From: JAWKOK01 sp963848115
GTDB taxonomy: Bacteria > Chloroflexota > Anaerolineae > Caldilineales > Caldilineaceae
Direction: 5' to 3'
DNA: 64,000 bases
Assembly: GCA_963848115.1 (NCBI GenBank)
Contig: CAWKCP010000025.1
Location: 372,001 to 436,000, forward strand
Part shown: positions 6,797 through 15,403 of the stretch, in pieces
Position numbering within the stretch: position 1 is the stretch's first letter
Layout: the number at the start of each line of letters is the position of its first letter
Translations under genes and position numbers: made by a program
The notes under the pieces: generated by a model
Told to the model about the DNA's origin: nothing
Database searches by the model: none
The model's input: the letters and a program-made list of their open reading frames with translations, nothing else

Positions 6797-9082
6797 ATGG
6801 CAATCAAAGAATCTGAACTCAAAACAAGCACCAACGGCTACAAGGTCGTTGGCACACGGCCGATCCGTCATGACGGGGCCGATAAGGTAACCGGACGTGC
6901 GGTCTACGGCAATGATATGCATCTGCCCGGACTGCTCTACGGCAAGGTGTTGCGTAGCCCCCATGCCCATGCGCGCATCATTTCCATCGACACATCAGCC
7001 GCAGAGGCTCTGCCCGGCGTCAAGGCAATCATCACCGGGGCCGATTTGCCGGCGGTGGGCGACAAGATCGAGGACCTGGGCGAGTCGACCGGCAACCTGC
7101 GTTACATGAGTGAGAACATTCTCGCACACGATAAGGTGCTCTACCACGGGCATCCAGTGGCCGCAGTGGCCGCGGACAACATCCACGTGGCCGAGGAAGC
7201 AGCCGATCTCATTGAGGTCGAGTATGAGATTCTGCCGGTGCTGCTCGACGGACGTGAGGCCATGAAGCCCGACGCGCCCATTCTGATTGAACGATTGCGC
7301 ACGGATGAGTTGGGTAAGACCGGCGACAAGCCGACCAATGTGGCCGCCCATATCCAGCACAAACGCGGCGACCTCGAAGCCGGCTTCGCCGCCGCAGATG
7401 TCATTGTCGAGCGCGAGTTCCGCACGGAGACAGTGCATCAGGGCTACATTGAGCCCCACAACGGTACGGTGATCTGGAACGACGACGGTCACATTCAGGT
7501 CTGGTCCAGCACTCAGGGCGCTTTTGGCGTGCGCAGTCAGGTTGCCGACATCCTGCAGGTGCCGGTCTCCCAGGTCACGGCCACGCCGCTGGAGATCGGC
7601 GGCGGCTTCGGCGGCAAGCTCAACGTCTACATGGAGCCGCTGGCTGCGTTGCTTTCGCTCAAATCGGGCCATCGTCCGGTCAAGATGAGCATGACACGTG
7701 CGGCGGTGCTGATGGCTTCCGGCCCCACGTCCGGTTCCTGGATCACGCTGAAGATCGGCGCCAAGAAGGATGGTACGATCACGGCAGCCCAGGCTGAGTT
7801 GGTCTATGAGGCGGGCGCCTATCCCGGCTCGCCGGTGGGCGCAGGCACCGGCGTGATTCTGGCCCCGTACAAGCTGGAAAACGTGCAGATTGACGGCTAC
7901 GACGTGCTCGTCAACCGCCCTAAGGCAACCGCCTACCGCGCCCCGGGCGGCACCAACGCCGCCTACGCGGCCGAAACCGTGATCGATGAATTGGCGGAGA
8001 AACTGGGCATCGATCCCATCGACTTCCGACTCATCAACGCGGTCAAGGAAGGCGATCGACGTGCGGATGGCCCGACGCTTCCGCTGATCGGCTATGTCGA
8101 AACCTTGCAAGCGATCAAGAATCACCCTCACTACAGCACGCCATTGGAAGGACCAAACCGTGGCCGCGGCGTGGCTGCCGGCTTCTGGTTCAACTGGGGC
8201 GGCAAGTCGAGCGTCTCAGCCAGCGTCAATCCTGACGGCACCGTCAGCCTGGTCGAAGGTTCGACCGACATCGGCGGCAGCCGCGCATCCATTGCCATGC
8301 AGTTGGCTGAGACGCTGGGCATCGCAGCCGAAGATGTACATCCGCAGGTCGTGGGCACCGACTCGGTCGGCTACAACGATGTGACCGGCGGCAGCCGCAC
8401 CACCTACGGCACCGGCTTTGCGGTCCATGCCCTGGGCGTAAAGCTCAACGAGATCATGCGCGGCGTGGCTGCCGACCTCTGGGATATCGAAGTAGACGAT
8501 GTAAGCGTTGAGGGCGGCGTCTTCTCTGCCGGTGACAAGTCCATTACCTTCAAGGAGTTGGCTGCCGAAGGCAGCGACACGCCCATCATGGCCAGCGCGA
8601 CGACCCATCCCAAGGATGCTGGGCCTGCCTTCGCAGTCCACTGCGTCGACGTCGAGGTCGATCCTGAGACGGGCAAGACACAGGTGTTACGATACACCGC
8701 AGCCCAGGACGTGGGCACGGCCATCCATCCGAGCTACGTTGAAGGACAGATCCAGGGAGCCGTCGCCCAAGGCATCGGCTGGGGGCTGAACGAGGAGTAC
8801 GTCTACGACGAGGAGGGCCACCTGCTCAATGCGTCGCTGCTCGACTATCGCATGCCCACGGCGCTCGATCTGCCCATGATCGACACGGTCTTGGTCGAGG
8901 ACGTGCCCAGCCCAGGGCACCCATACGGCGTGCGCGGCGTGGGTGAAGTGCCCATCGTGCCACCCGCCGGCGCCCTGGCCAATGCCATCTACCAGGCCAT
9001 CGGGATTCGCATGAACACCCTGCCCATGTCGCCGGTCAATGTGATGAAGGCAATCTGGGCCAAAAAAGCGAATCAGGGGTAG
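6797..9082 (+). CDS. Xanthine dehydrogenase-family molybdopterin-binding large subunit
   Basis: Catalytic subunit with a molybdopterin-cytosine-dinucleotide-type Mo site that hydroxylates an aldehyde or heterocycle using water. ATG 6797 follows taggagga. The 761 residues show the N-terminal a/b hammerhead domain (VTGRAVYGNDMHLPGLL) and the Mo-binding domain with GGGFGGKLNVYMEP, AYRAPGGTNAAYAAE, and near the C-terminus GVGEVPIVPPAG containing the conserved catalytic-type Glu. The AYRAPGG loop lacks the AYRCSFR signature of form I CO dehydrogenase, so CO is unlikely; xanthine, an aldehyde or another N-heterocycle are possible. A MoaD-like cofactor protein gene follows at 9615. Confidence 0.92.
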   Translation: MAIKESELKTSTNGYKVVGTRPIRHDGADKVTGRAVYGNDMHLPGLLYGKVLRSPHAHARIISIDTSAAEALPGVKAIITGADLPAVGDKIEDLGESTGNLRYMSENILAHDKVLYHGHPVAAVAADNIHVAEEAADLIEVEYEILPVLLDGREAMKPDAPILIERLRTDELGKTGDKPTNVAAHIQHKRGDLEAGFAAADVIVEREFRTETVHQGYIEPHNGTVIWNDDGHIQVWSSTQGAFGVRSQVADILQVPVSQVTATPLEIGGGFGGKLNVYMEPLAALLSLKSGHRPVKMSMTRAAVLMASGPTSGSWITLKIGAKKDGTITAAQAELVYEAGAYPGSPVGAGTGVILAPYKLENVQIDGYDVLVNRPKATAYRAPGGTNAAYAAETVIDELAEKLGIDPIDFRLINAVKEGDRRADGPTLPLIGYVETLQAIKNHPHYSTPLEGPNRGRGVAAGFWFNWGGKSSVSASVNPDGTVSLVEGSTDIGGSRASIAMQLAETLGIAAEDVHPQVVGTDSVGYNDVTGGSRTTYGTGFAVHALGVKLNEIMRGVAADLWDIEVDDVSVEGGVFSAGDKSITFKELAAEGSDTPIMASATTHPKDAGPAFAVHCVDVEVDPETGKTQVLRYTAAQDVGTAIHPSYVEGQIQGAVAQGIGWGLNEEYVYDEEGHLLNASLLDYRMPTALDLPMIDTVLVEDVPSPGHPYGVRGVGEVPIVPPAGALANAIYQAIGIRMNTLPMSPVNVMKAIWAKKANQG

Positions 9083-9189
9083 GCAGTAGATATCACGCAG
9101 GAAGAAAAGCTAAACTCGTGGTAGAATGGTATTGATGATCATTTTACCTTCCACTCAACCCGTTCTTCACTCAATTGGAGGTACGACTC

Positions 9190-9504
9190 ATGATTCTTGG
9201 TCTTGGTTGTGGATGTCTGCTGGCATTGGGGGCCGCCGTGGCGCCGCGCCTCATCTTCATCTTCATGTGGATCTTCGGAACGCGGATAAACGTTGTTTTT
9301 GACACGTGGATCTGGCCGTTGTTGGGTGTAATCTTCATTCCCTATACGACTATCATGTATGTGCTCGTCTGGACGCCTGGAATCGGCATCGCGGGATGGG
9401 ACTGGCTCTGGATTGGTTTGGGCCTAATGCTTGACATCATGAAGTGGGCCCAAATCTACGAGAATCGCCAGGGAGTTCCCGGATACGAGGGACAGTTGGG
9501 CTAG
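9190..9504 (+). CDS. Small membrane protein of unknown function
   Basis: A 104-residue protein beginning MILGLGCGCLLALGAAVAP. ATG 9190 is chosen over an in-frame start at 9175 because ggaggt ends seven bases before it. Three hydrophobic segments are visible (about residues 1-20, 35-60 and 70-92), with a short polar C-terminus ending GYEGQLG. It lies between the molybdenum hydroxylase genes and a MoaD-like gene. I do not recognise the family. Confidence 0.7.
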   Translation: MILGLGCGCLLALGAAVAPRLIFIFMWIFGTRINVVFDTWIWPLLGVIFIPYTTIMYVLVWTPGIGIAGWDWLWIGLGLMLDIMKWAQIYENRQGVPGYEGQLG

Positions 9505-9614
9505 AACCTGAAGTTGTCTCGATAGAGACTACATGCGACTTGGGAGCGGGGACAGGATTCACTTCTGCCCCGCTCTTTGTTCACAACAATCTTGATGCAA
9601 AACCTCCCTTATTC

Positions 9615-9896
9615 ATGACAGACAAACCAATGCAACACGATATCTGGATCCCAGCCGTCCACCGGGACTTGACCGGCGGCATTGAGACAGTACAACTGAG
9701 CGGCGACACAGTTGGTCAGATTATTGACCAACTTGATGAACGCTACCCCGGCATCAAAGATCGGCTCTGTGAAGGAGATCGTGTACGGCCACATATCGCA
9801 GTAGCCGTCAACGGCACGATCAGCCATCGTGGAGCGCGTCAACGCCTTACCGAACCGAGCGAAATTCACTTTGTCCCAGCCATGAGTGGTGGATAG
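9615..9896 (+). CDS. moaD: MoaD/ThiS-family sulfur carrier protein
   Basis: A 93-residue ubiquitin-fold protein ending in the Gly-Gly dipeptide (MSGG) that is activated to thiocarboxylate and donates sulfur during molybdopterin synthesis. The middle has the usual VGQIIDQLDERYPGIKDRL and HIAVAVNG segments, and the end has EIHFVPAMSGG. The open frame extends upstream to 9444 but the family starts near ATG 9615 (or the inner ATG at 9630). Its place after a Mo-hydroxylase operon supports cofactor supply. A specialised sulfur carrier for another pathway is possible because MoaE is not in view. Confidence 0.8.
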   Translation: MTDKPMQHDIWIPAVHRDLTGGIETVQLSGDTVGQIIDQLDERYPGIKDRLCEGDRVRPHIAVAVNGTISHRGARQRLTEPSEIHFVPAMSGG

Positions 9897-9904
9897 GCCA
9901 CCGT

Positions 9905-10456
9905 CTACTCTTTGGCCATGATGGGCAAATGGTGGTGCACTTGGCCCAGCCGCTCAACCAATATCATGCTGTCGAACGGAGCATTGTCATTGTCTCCAAT
10001 GAGCAGTAGCGTGAGTCGTGTACCATCATAGATGTTAATCGTCGGCAGTACCAGGCCTGGCAACGGGACAGTGCAGTTCGAACCAGCCTCTGTCACCACC
10101 CAGTTGTACTTACCCATATAGAGCTCAAGGTAGTTGGTCTGCTGTTGATAGTACAGATACGAGGTTACAGGATTGCCCTTCGTATCGCAGATCTGGACGC
10201 CCGTATCAATCACTTCATCGGCAAACGGCGCGACATGAATGATGTTGACCTGTCCTTGATTGGGGACTGGATCCGGCGCCGGCGGTACCGTTCCTCCGGG
10301 TGGAATTGTTTCGCCCAGTTCTCCGGCGCCCTCTGCCAACACCCCATCGGCAAACCAGCCGCCAGAAAGGCCCATGAGACAGAATAGAGCAAGTGCCAGA
10401 CCATACATCACCCTGCGCCGAGTTGGTGATGAAGGTTTTTGAGGGGTTCGTTGCAT
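9905..10456 (-). CDS. Exported DUF4397-like protein
   Basis: A 183-residue protein with a basic N-terminus and a hydrophobic stretch (YGLALALFCLMGLSGGWFA) that acts as signal peptide or anchor, then a proline-rich linker (PPGGTVPPAPDPVP) and a beta-rich domain with VNIIHVAPF and DTGVQICDTKGNPV, features of DUF4397 surface proteins. The ATG at 10454-10456 is chosen because aggaga lies eight bases upstream; an earlier in-frame Met would add 20 residues without a ribosome site. It is convergent with the moaD-like gene and divergent from mutL. Function unknown, probably cell-surface. Confidence 0.75.
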   Translation of the reverse strand: MQRTPQKPSSPTRRRVMYGLALALFCLMGLSGGWFADGVLAEGAGELGETIPPGGTVPPAPDPVPNQGQVNIIHVAPFADEVIDTGVQICDTKGNPVTSYLYYQQQTNYLELYMGKYNWVVTEAGSNCTVPLPGLVLPTINIYDGTRLTLLLIGDNDNAPFDSMILVERLGQVHHHLPIMAKE

Positions 10457-10569
10457 GGTAGTTTCTCCTGTGGTTGCAGTGATGCGCAGCACATGCACAT
10501 CTTCCGTAGTAATCAAGACGCATCAGACGCCTGAAAAGTGACGTGCTATGTCGTTCAAAAGGATAGTGT

Positions 10570-10575
10570 TATAGT
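10570..10575 (+). promoter_or_regulatory. -10 box of mutL; transcript may be leaderless
   Basis: TATAGT ends six bases before the mutL ATG at 10582, so a transcript started at normal distance would begin at or next to the A of the start codon. No Shine-Dalgarno sequence lies at useful spacing (aaaagga at 10558-10564 is too far). No convincing -35 box was found. Confidence 0.4.
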
Positions 10576-10581
10576 CCAATT

Positions 10582-12609
10582 ATGCCAATTCACATTCTTG
10601 CACCTGACGTCGCTGCCAAGATTGCGGCCGGCGAGGTCGTAGAACGCCCGGCCAATGTGGCCAAAGAACTGATAGAAAACAGCATCGATGCTGGGGCCAC
10701 CGAGATTCGCGTCGAGATTCGCGAGGGTGGACAACGCTTGCTGCGTGTCACGGACAACGGCCATGGAATACCGGCGGAAGAAGTACCACTAGCCTTCCAT
10801 CGCCACGCCACCAGTAAGCTAGCCATCGCCGAAGATCTGAACCACATTGCGACCTTTGGCTTCCGTGGCGAGGCCCTCTATAGCATCGCGGCCGTCAGCC
10901 AAGTAACACTGACCTCGCGCCATGGGTCAGAAGATTTCGGAACGCAAGTACGGATTGAAGGGACGGAAGTTGTTGCTCAAGGACCCGCCGGTGCGCCCAT
11001 CGGCACGGTCGTTTCAGTCGAACATCTCTTCTTTAATGTGCCGGCACGGCGCAAATTTCTACGCAAGCCTGCCACCGAAGCAGGTCGCATCAGCACAACC
11101 GTACAGCACTTCGCCTTTGCCCACCCGGATCGACGCTTCAGCCTGGTCAACGAAGGGCGCCTCGTCTTTCAGTCTTCAGGCTCGGGCAATCTCCGTGATG
11201 TACTTGCCAAGATATATGGAGTCGAAAACGCCAAACAGATGGCGCCGATTGGCGTCACAGCGCTCTCGTCAGACTCAACCGAAGCGGATCATGATGTGAA
11301 AGCCAACCAGGGACTTCTGGCCGGCAGCCTGGAGGACGATGTGGACTTCAGCGATGGGCGCAGTCGCTCTGTCGCCGATGAAACCGATCCCACAGATTCG
11401 CTGCCGGCAGACGACATCATTCGCGTCTCCGGATATGTAAGCTTGCCGATCTGGAGCCGTGCCAACCGCAAAGAGATCAATCTTTTTGTCAACGGTCGGG
11501 CCATTGAGGACCGCAATCTCACCTATGCGGTGACCCAAGCCTACCACACGTTGTTGCCGGGCGGTCGTTTCCCGGTCGCCGTTATCCAGGTAGAGATGGC
11601 GCCTCAGGATGTGGACGTCAACGTCCATCCCCAGAAGACACAAGTGCGCTTCGTCCAAGATCGGCGCGTCTTCAGCGCTGTGCAGAAGGCGGTACGCGCG
11701 GCGGTAGTACAGAATGCTACGATCCCCGACATGCCGTTGAGTCCCAATACGCCGGGTCTTGAGTCGCCGTCAGACAGTACTGACCGAAGGCATGGATGGT
11801 CTGTGGATGATTGGGCGAGCCGGCGCAATGTTATTGTCAATGCGGGCCATCAGCATTCGCTCGATGTGGCAGTACCGCCTGTTGCCCATCAGATAGAGGG
11901 TCAGCCGGGCACCGCCGGCGAGATCCCGGCTGAGAATGAACCTTCGTCCACCGTTGCGCCGGACAGTTCGCCGTCCGATAACAGACGGGCGTCTCAAGCC
12001 CCGTTGCAGGAACGCACGTCGCAACTTCCGCCGTTGCGCGTTGTGGGTCAGGTCGGAGCCATGTACATCATCGCCGAAGGACCCGAGGGACTGTTCCTCA
12101 TCGATCAGCATGCTGCCCATGAGCGGATTCTCTACGAGAAATTCATGGATCAACGCTACGGGATGGTCGATGGCCAGGTCGCACGCCAGAGCCTGCTGGA
12201 GCCGCTAACATTGCATGTGGGTGGTGAATTGACCGGCATGGTCGACCAGCATCTCAGTACACTCAATCAGATCGGCTTCGAGATCGAAGCCTTCGGTGGC
12301 GACACCTTTCTGGTGCGGGCTGTGCCCAGCGTGTTGAGCGGCGAGGATCCACTGCGCAACCTTGAGGAGATCGTGGCATCGCTGGCAGATCGGCGCAACC
12401 TGGTCGGCGAAGAATTAGAGGCTCGCTTGGTCAAGATGGTCTGCAAACGGGCGGCCATTAAGGCGGGCCAACAATTGAGCGATATCGAGATGCAGGAACT
12501 GGTACGCCAGTTGGAAGAATGCCGTTCACCCCGCACCTGTCCCCATGGACGCCCCACAATGATTCAGCTCTCAGCCGGCGAGCTGGAAAAAGCATTTGGT
12601 CGGATCTGA
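10582..12609 (+). CDS. mutL: DNA mismatch repair endonuclease MutL
   Basis: MutL couples mismatch recognition by MutS to strand incision. The 675 residues begin with the GHKL ATPase: VVERPANVAKELIENSIDAGA with catalytic Glu, DNGHGIP, ATSK and GFRGEAL. The S5-like domain contains VNGRAIEDR and VNVHPQKTQVRF. A poorly conserved linker (about 375-475) leads to the C-terminal dimerisation domain, which has the endonuclease motif DQHAAHERILYE and the companion metal-site motifs CKRAAIKAG and CPHGRP. This form therefore should nick DNA itself, as in bacteria lacking MutH. No mutS gene is in view. Confidence 0.97.
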   Translation: MPIHILAPDVAAKIAAGEVVERPANVAKELIENSIDAGATEIRVEIREGGQRLLRVTDNGHGIPAEEVPLAFHRHATSKLAIAEDLNHIATFGFRGEALYSIAAVSQVTLTSRHGSEDFGTQVRIEGTEVVAQGPAGAPIGTVVSVEHLFFNVPARRKFLRKPATEAGRISTTVQHFAFAHPDRRFSLVNEGRLVFQSSGSGNLRDVLAKIYGVENAKQMAPIGVTALSSDSTEADHDVKANQGLLAGSLEDDVDFSDGRSRSVADETDPTDSLPADDIIRVSGYVSLPIWSRANRKEINLFVNGRAIEDRNLTYAVTQAYHTLLPGGRFPVAVIQVEMAPQDVDVNVHPQKTQVRFVQDRRVFSAVQKAVRAAVVQNATIPDMPLSPNTPGLESPSDSTDRRHGWSVDDWASRRNVIVNAGHQHSLDVAVPPVAHQIEGQPGTAGEIPAENEPSSTVAPDSSPSDNRRASQAPLQERTSQLPPLRVVGQVGAMYIIAEGPEGLFLIDQHAAHERILYEKFMDQRYGMVDGQVARQSLLEPLTLHVGGELTGMVDQHLSTLNQIGFEIEAFGGDTFLVRAVPSVLSGEDPLRNLEEIVASLADRRNLVGEELEARLVKMVCKRAAIKAGQQLSDIEMQELVRQLEECRSPRTCPHGRPTMIQLSAGELEKAFGRI

Positions 12610-12925
12610 GTGATAGTGCGCCCAATTGTACTAACCGCCTACAACGACATACGGCTTTGGTTTCGCCAGAACGCCTATGCTATACTTATCTACTTAGTGT
12701 CTATTCGTCGATTTCGGTGTCGATTGAGCCTTCACGAGCTAGGAATCAAAGAAGGCAATCGATGCTGAACACGGCGTTTTTATTGAAAACGAATATCGAC
12801 GCGTTCATCTTGTCTTGAACACTCGGCTCAGCCGGCGTGTTCCGGTTAGGCAGAGGTGAATTCTACCGCGTCACACGAAATTGAGACCGGTTTTAGAGCC
12901 GGTAGAAGCTGAAATCGAGGAAACC
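12610..12925 (+). other. Intergenic region with probable tig promoter
   Basis: No gene is seen in these 316 bases. An extended -10 box, TGC-TATACT, lies at 12678-12686 and could start a long tig leader. Short inverted words (cgatttcggtgtcgat; aacactcgg...) are present. An in-frame TTG at 12881 would lengthen Tig by 15 residues but lacks a ribosome site. Confidence 0.45.
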
Positions 12926-14392
12926 ATGTCGTTGAATATCACTACCGAATCGATGGATGACCGTCAACTGTCTGTAGCTGTTGAGGTCGATGAGCAGCGG
13001 GTCGATGGCCAGTTGCGCAAAGCGGCTCGCAAGCTCGCCCGCGATTATCGTATTCCGGGCTTTCGCAAAGGCAAGGCTCCCTACGATATCATTGTCCAAT
13101 TTCTCGGTCTCCAGACGCTTTACAACGAGTTCCTGGATGAATTGGGACAGCAGGTCTATGTCGAGGCGCTGGAAGAAGCTGAGATCGAACCGTATGCTCA
13201 GGCCGCATTGGAGAATGTCGACTTCGATCCACTGGTCTACAAATTCGTTGTGCCGCTGGAGCCTGAAGTTGACCTGGGCGACTATCGTTCACTGCGCGTC
13301 GAGGAAGAGCCGGTTGAAGTCGATGAAGAAGCCATCACCCAGCGGCTGGATGCCTACCGCGAAGAGTACGCCGGTTGGCAAGAGACTGAACGTCCCAGCG
13401 AGTATGGCGACATGATGAACATTGACGTCAAGAGCGTCATCGTCGCTGAAGAAGGATCCGGCGAGGAAGATATCGTCGTCCTCGAAGAGACCGACTGGGA
13501 TGTGACGCCGGACGAAGAGGATCCCATGGAACCTGCCGGTTTTGATGAGGCGCTTCTGGGTCTGACACCGGGTGAAGAGAAGGCGTTCTCGCTTGATTGG
13601 CCGGAAGACGGCCAGAGCATCTATGCCGGCAAGACGGCCAATTTCAGCGTCAAGCTCAACAGCCTTCAGGCCTACGAGAAGCCCGAGTTGAACGACGAGT
13701 TTGCGCAGTTGGTCGGCCCGGAATTTGAAACGCTCGACGACCTGATGGCCAACATTCGTGAGACATTGGCAGAACAGGCTGAAGCCGAAGCCAAGAATGC
13801 CTACCTCGAAAAGGCCCTCGACGCTGTCCTGGAACAGACCACCATGTCCTATCCGCCGGCCGTTGTCGAGGATCAGATCGACAGCATGGTAAACGAATTG
13901 GCACAGCAGTTGCGCCAATTTGGCATCGAGGATGTCGGCGCGTACTTAGAGCAGACCGGCCAGTCGATTGAGCAATATCGAGAGTCCGTCCGTGAACAGG
14001 CTGTCAAGATTGCCGAGCGCAACCTGATCATCTCTGAACTGTGGCGGCTTGAACAGATCAAGGTTGAAGACGAAGACATCGAGGCAAAGATCATCGAGAT
14101 CGTGGGCGAACCGGAAGAGGGAGAAGAGCTTGACGAGAGCCGACAGAGCTTGGCCGATATGTTGCGCGCTTCCGGTCAATCGATTCTGGATGCTCAGATT
14201 CTCCAGGAGAAGTCCCTGGACCGACTCTTGGCCATTGTTCGAGGCGAAGAGGTGCCGGAGCTTTCAGAAGAGACTGACGAAGAGCTAGAAGAAGAAGCAA
14301 TAGAAGAGATTGAAGAAGTGGTCGCGGAAGCTGCAGAAAGTGATGTTGAAGTTGAAGTCGAGGAGTCTTCAGAAGAGGATGCCTCGGCTTGA
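12926..14392 (+). CDS. tig: Trigger factor, ribosome-associated chaperone and prolyl isomerase
   Basis: Trigger factor binds the ribosome exit tunnel and shields nascent chains. The N-terminal ribosome-binding signature GFRKGKAP is at about residue 46, followed by a FKBP-like domain (about 150-250; YGDMMNIDV, FDEALLGLTPGEEKAF) and a long helical C-terminal domain. With 488 residues it exceeds the common 430-450; the extra length is mainly a very acidic tail (EEEAIEEIEEVVAEAAES). ATG 12926 is preferred because gagg lies just upstream. It leads tig-clpP-clpX, the usual order in many bacteria. Confidence 0.95.
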   Translation: MSLNITTESMDDRQLSVAVEVDEQRVDGQLRKAARKLARDYRIPGFRKGKAPYDIIVQFLGLQTLYNEFLDELGQQVYVEALEEAEIEPYAQAALENVDFDPLVYKFVVPLEPEVDLGDYRSLRVEEEPVEVDEEAITQRLDAYREEYAGWQETERPSEYGDMMNIDVKSVIVAEEGSGEEDIVVLEETDWDVTPDEEDPMEPAGFDEALLGLTPGEEKAFSLDWPEDGQSIYAGKTANFSVKLNSLQAYEKPELNDEFAQLVGPEFETLDDLMANIRETLAEQAEAEAKNAYLEKALDAVLEQTTMSYPPAVVEDQIDSMVNELAQQLRQFGIEDVGAYLEQTGQSIEQYRESVREQAVKIAERNLIISELWRLEQIKVEDEDIEAKIIEIVGEPEEGEELDESRQSLADMLRASGQSILDAQILQEKSLDRLLAIVRGEEVPELSEETDEELEEEAIEEIEEVVAEAAESDVEVEVEESSEEDASA

Positions 14393-14625
14393 CGTTCAGA
14401 CGAAGACTAACGCAACGCAAACGCGTAAGCGGAGGCGGCTTACATTCCTAGGACCGCTCAGTGACTAAAGTATGGGTGTCAAGAAAGATTCACGAATCGC
14501 TGGTCATGTCCAGACTCACATTTGTCTGATCAGGTATCGGTGGTCTATTGGGCGTCAGAATTTCCCGATAAGATATCAGCTAGATCGCACGCATTCGTGA
14601 AAGAAAATCCAATGGAGAAATCGCC

Positions 14626-15294
14626 ATGATCAACCCAACCAATATGGTCCCGATGGTCATCGACAACAGCAGCCGCGGTGAACGGGCCTATGACATCTTT
14701 AGCCTTTTGCTGAAAGAACGGATCATCTTCCTGGGCACGCCCATCAATGACCAGATCGCCAACGTCATTATGGCGCAGTTGCTCTACCTGAACAGTGAAG
14801 ATCCGAATCAGCCCATCAACATGTACATCAACAGCCCCGGCGGCAGCGTCTATGCCGGTCTGGCCATCTACGACACCATGCAGATGGTCACGGCGCCGGT
14901 GCGTACCTTTGCCCTTGGCGTAACTGCCAGCATGGGCACCGTGCTGCTGTCAGCCGGCGCCAAGGGCCAACGCCATGCGTTGCCTCACTCGACGATCCAT
15001 CTGCATCCGGCCAGCAGCGGCGCGCAGGGCTACACAGAAGACGTGCGCATCGCCTTCCGCGAGCAGGAACGCCTCCAAACCCAGTTGTTCTATCTGGTCG
15101 GCAAACATACCGGCAACGATTGGAGGCAGATCGAGGCGGACTTCGAGCGAGATCGCTATATGGACGCCATCGAAGCAAGAGAGTACGGGCTGATCGATGA
15201 AGTGCTGGGCGACCAGAGTGACATCGTGCGGGTCAGGGACGGCGAGATTGTCGTGCCTGAGGGCGATGTTGACGGCCAGAACGGCGCTGGCTAG
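14626..15294 (+). CDS. clpP: ATP-dependent Clp protease proteolytic subunit
   Basis: ClpP forms the barrel-shaped peptidase that degrades proteins unfolded by ClpX. The 222 residues contain the catalytic triad: Ser102 in GVTASMGTVLL, His127 after ALPHST, and Asp176 in ERDRYM. The strand around the histidine is unusual: HSTIHLHPASSG replaces the common HARIMIHQPxGG, changing the residues after His from Gln-Pro to Pro-Ala. The handle region GAQGYTEDVRIAFREQERL is normal. An uncleaved N-terminal stretch (about 12 residues) precedes the mature start. It lies between tig and clpX. Confidence 0.96.
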   Translation: MINPTNMVPMVIDNSSRGERAYDIFSLLLKERIIFLGTPINDQIANVIMAQLLYLNSEDPNQPINMYINSPGGSVYAGLAIYDTMQMVTAPVRTFALGVTASMGTVLLSAGAKGQRHALPHSTIHLHPASSGAQGYTEDVRIAFREQERLQTQLFYLVGKHTGNDWRQIEADFERDRYMDAIEAREYGLIDEVLGDQSDIVRVRDGEIVVPEGDVDGQNGAG

Positions 15295-15326
15295 CGCCGC
15301 TGGTTCAATCCTGGAACATCCACTAT

Positions 15327-15375
15327 ACTGCGTACTACGCGCTTCGTCGCTTGCGAACGGTGTGTAGTACGCAGT
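15327..15375. repeat. 12-bp inverted repeat between clpP and clpX
   Basis: actgcgtactac (15327-15338) and gtagtacgcagt (15364-15375) are exact reverse complements around 25 bases that include a second weak pairing (cgcttcgt / gcgaacg). It could be an attenuator or operator for clpX; there is no T-run. Confidence 0.5.
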
Positions 15376-15403
15376 CTTTGTGTGGAGGAGAAGTACGAAC
15401 CCA

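Noticed and set aside
6995..8131. 378-codon open frame antisense to the molybdenum hydroxylase large subunit
   Set aside because: It is a shadow of GC-rich codon use in a well-supported gene; its sequence has no family motif and no ribosome site.
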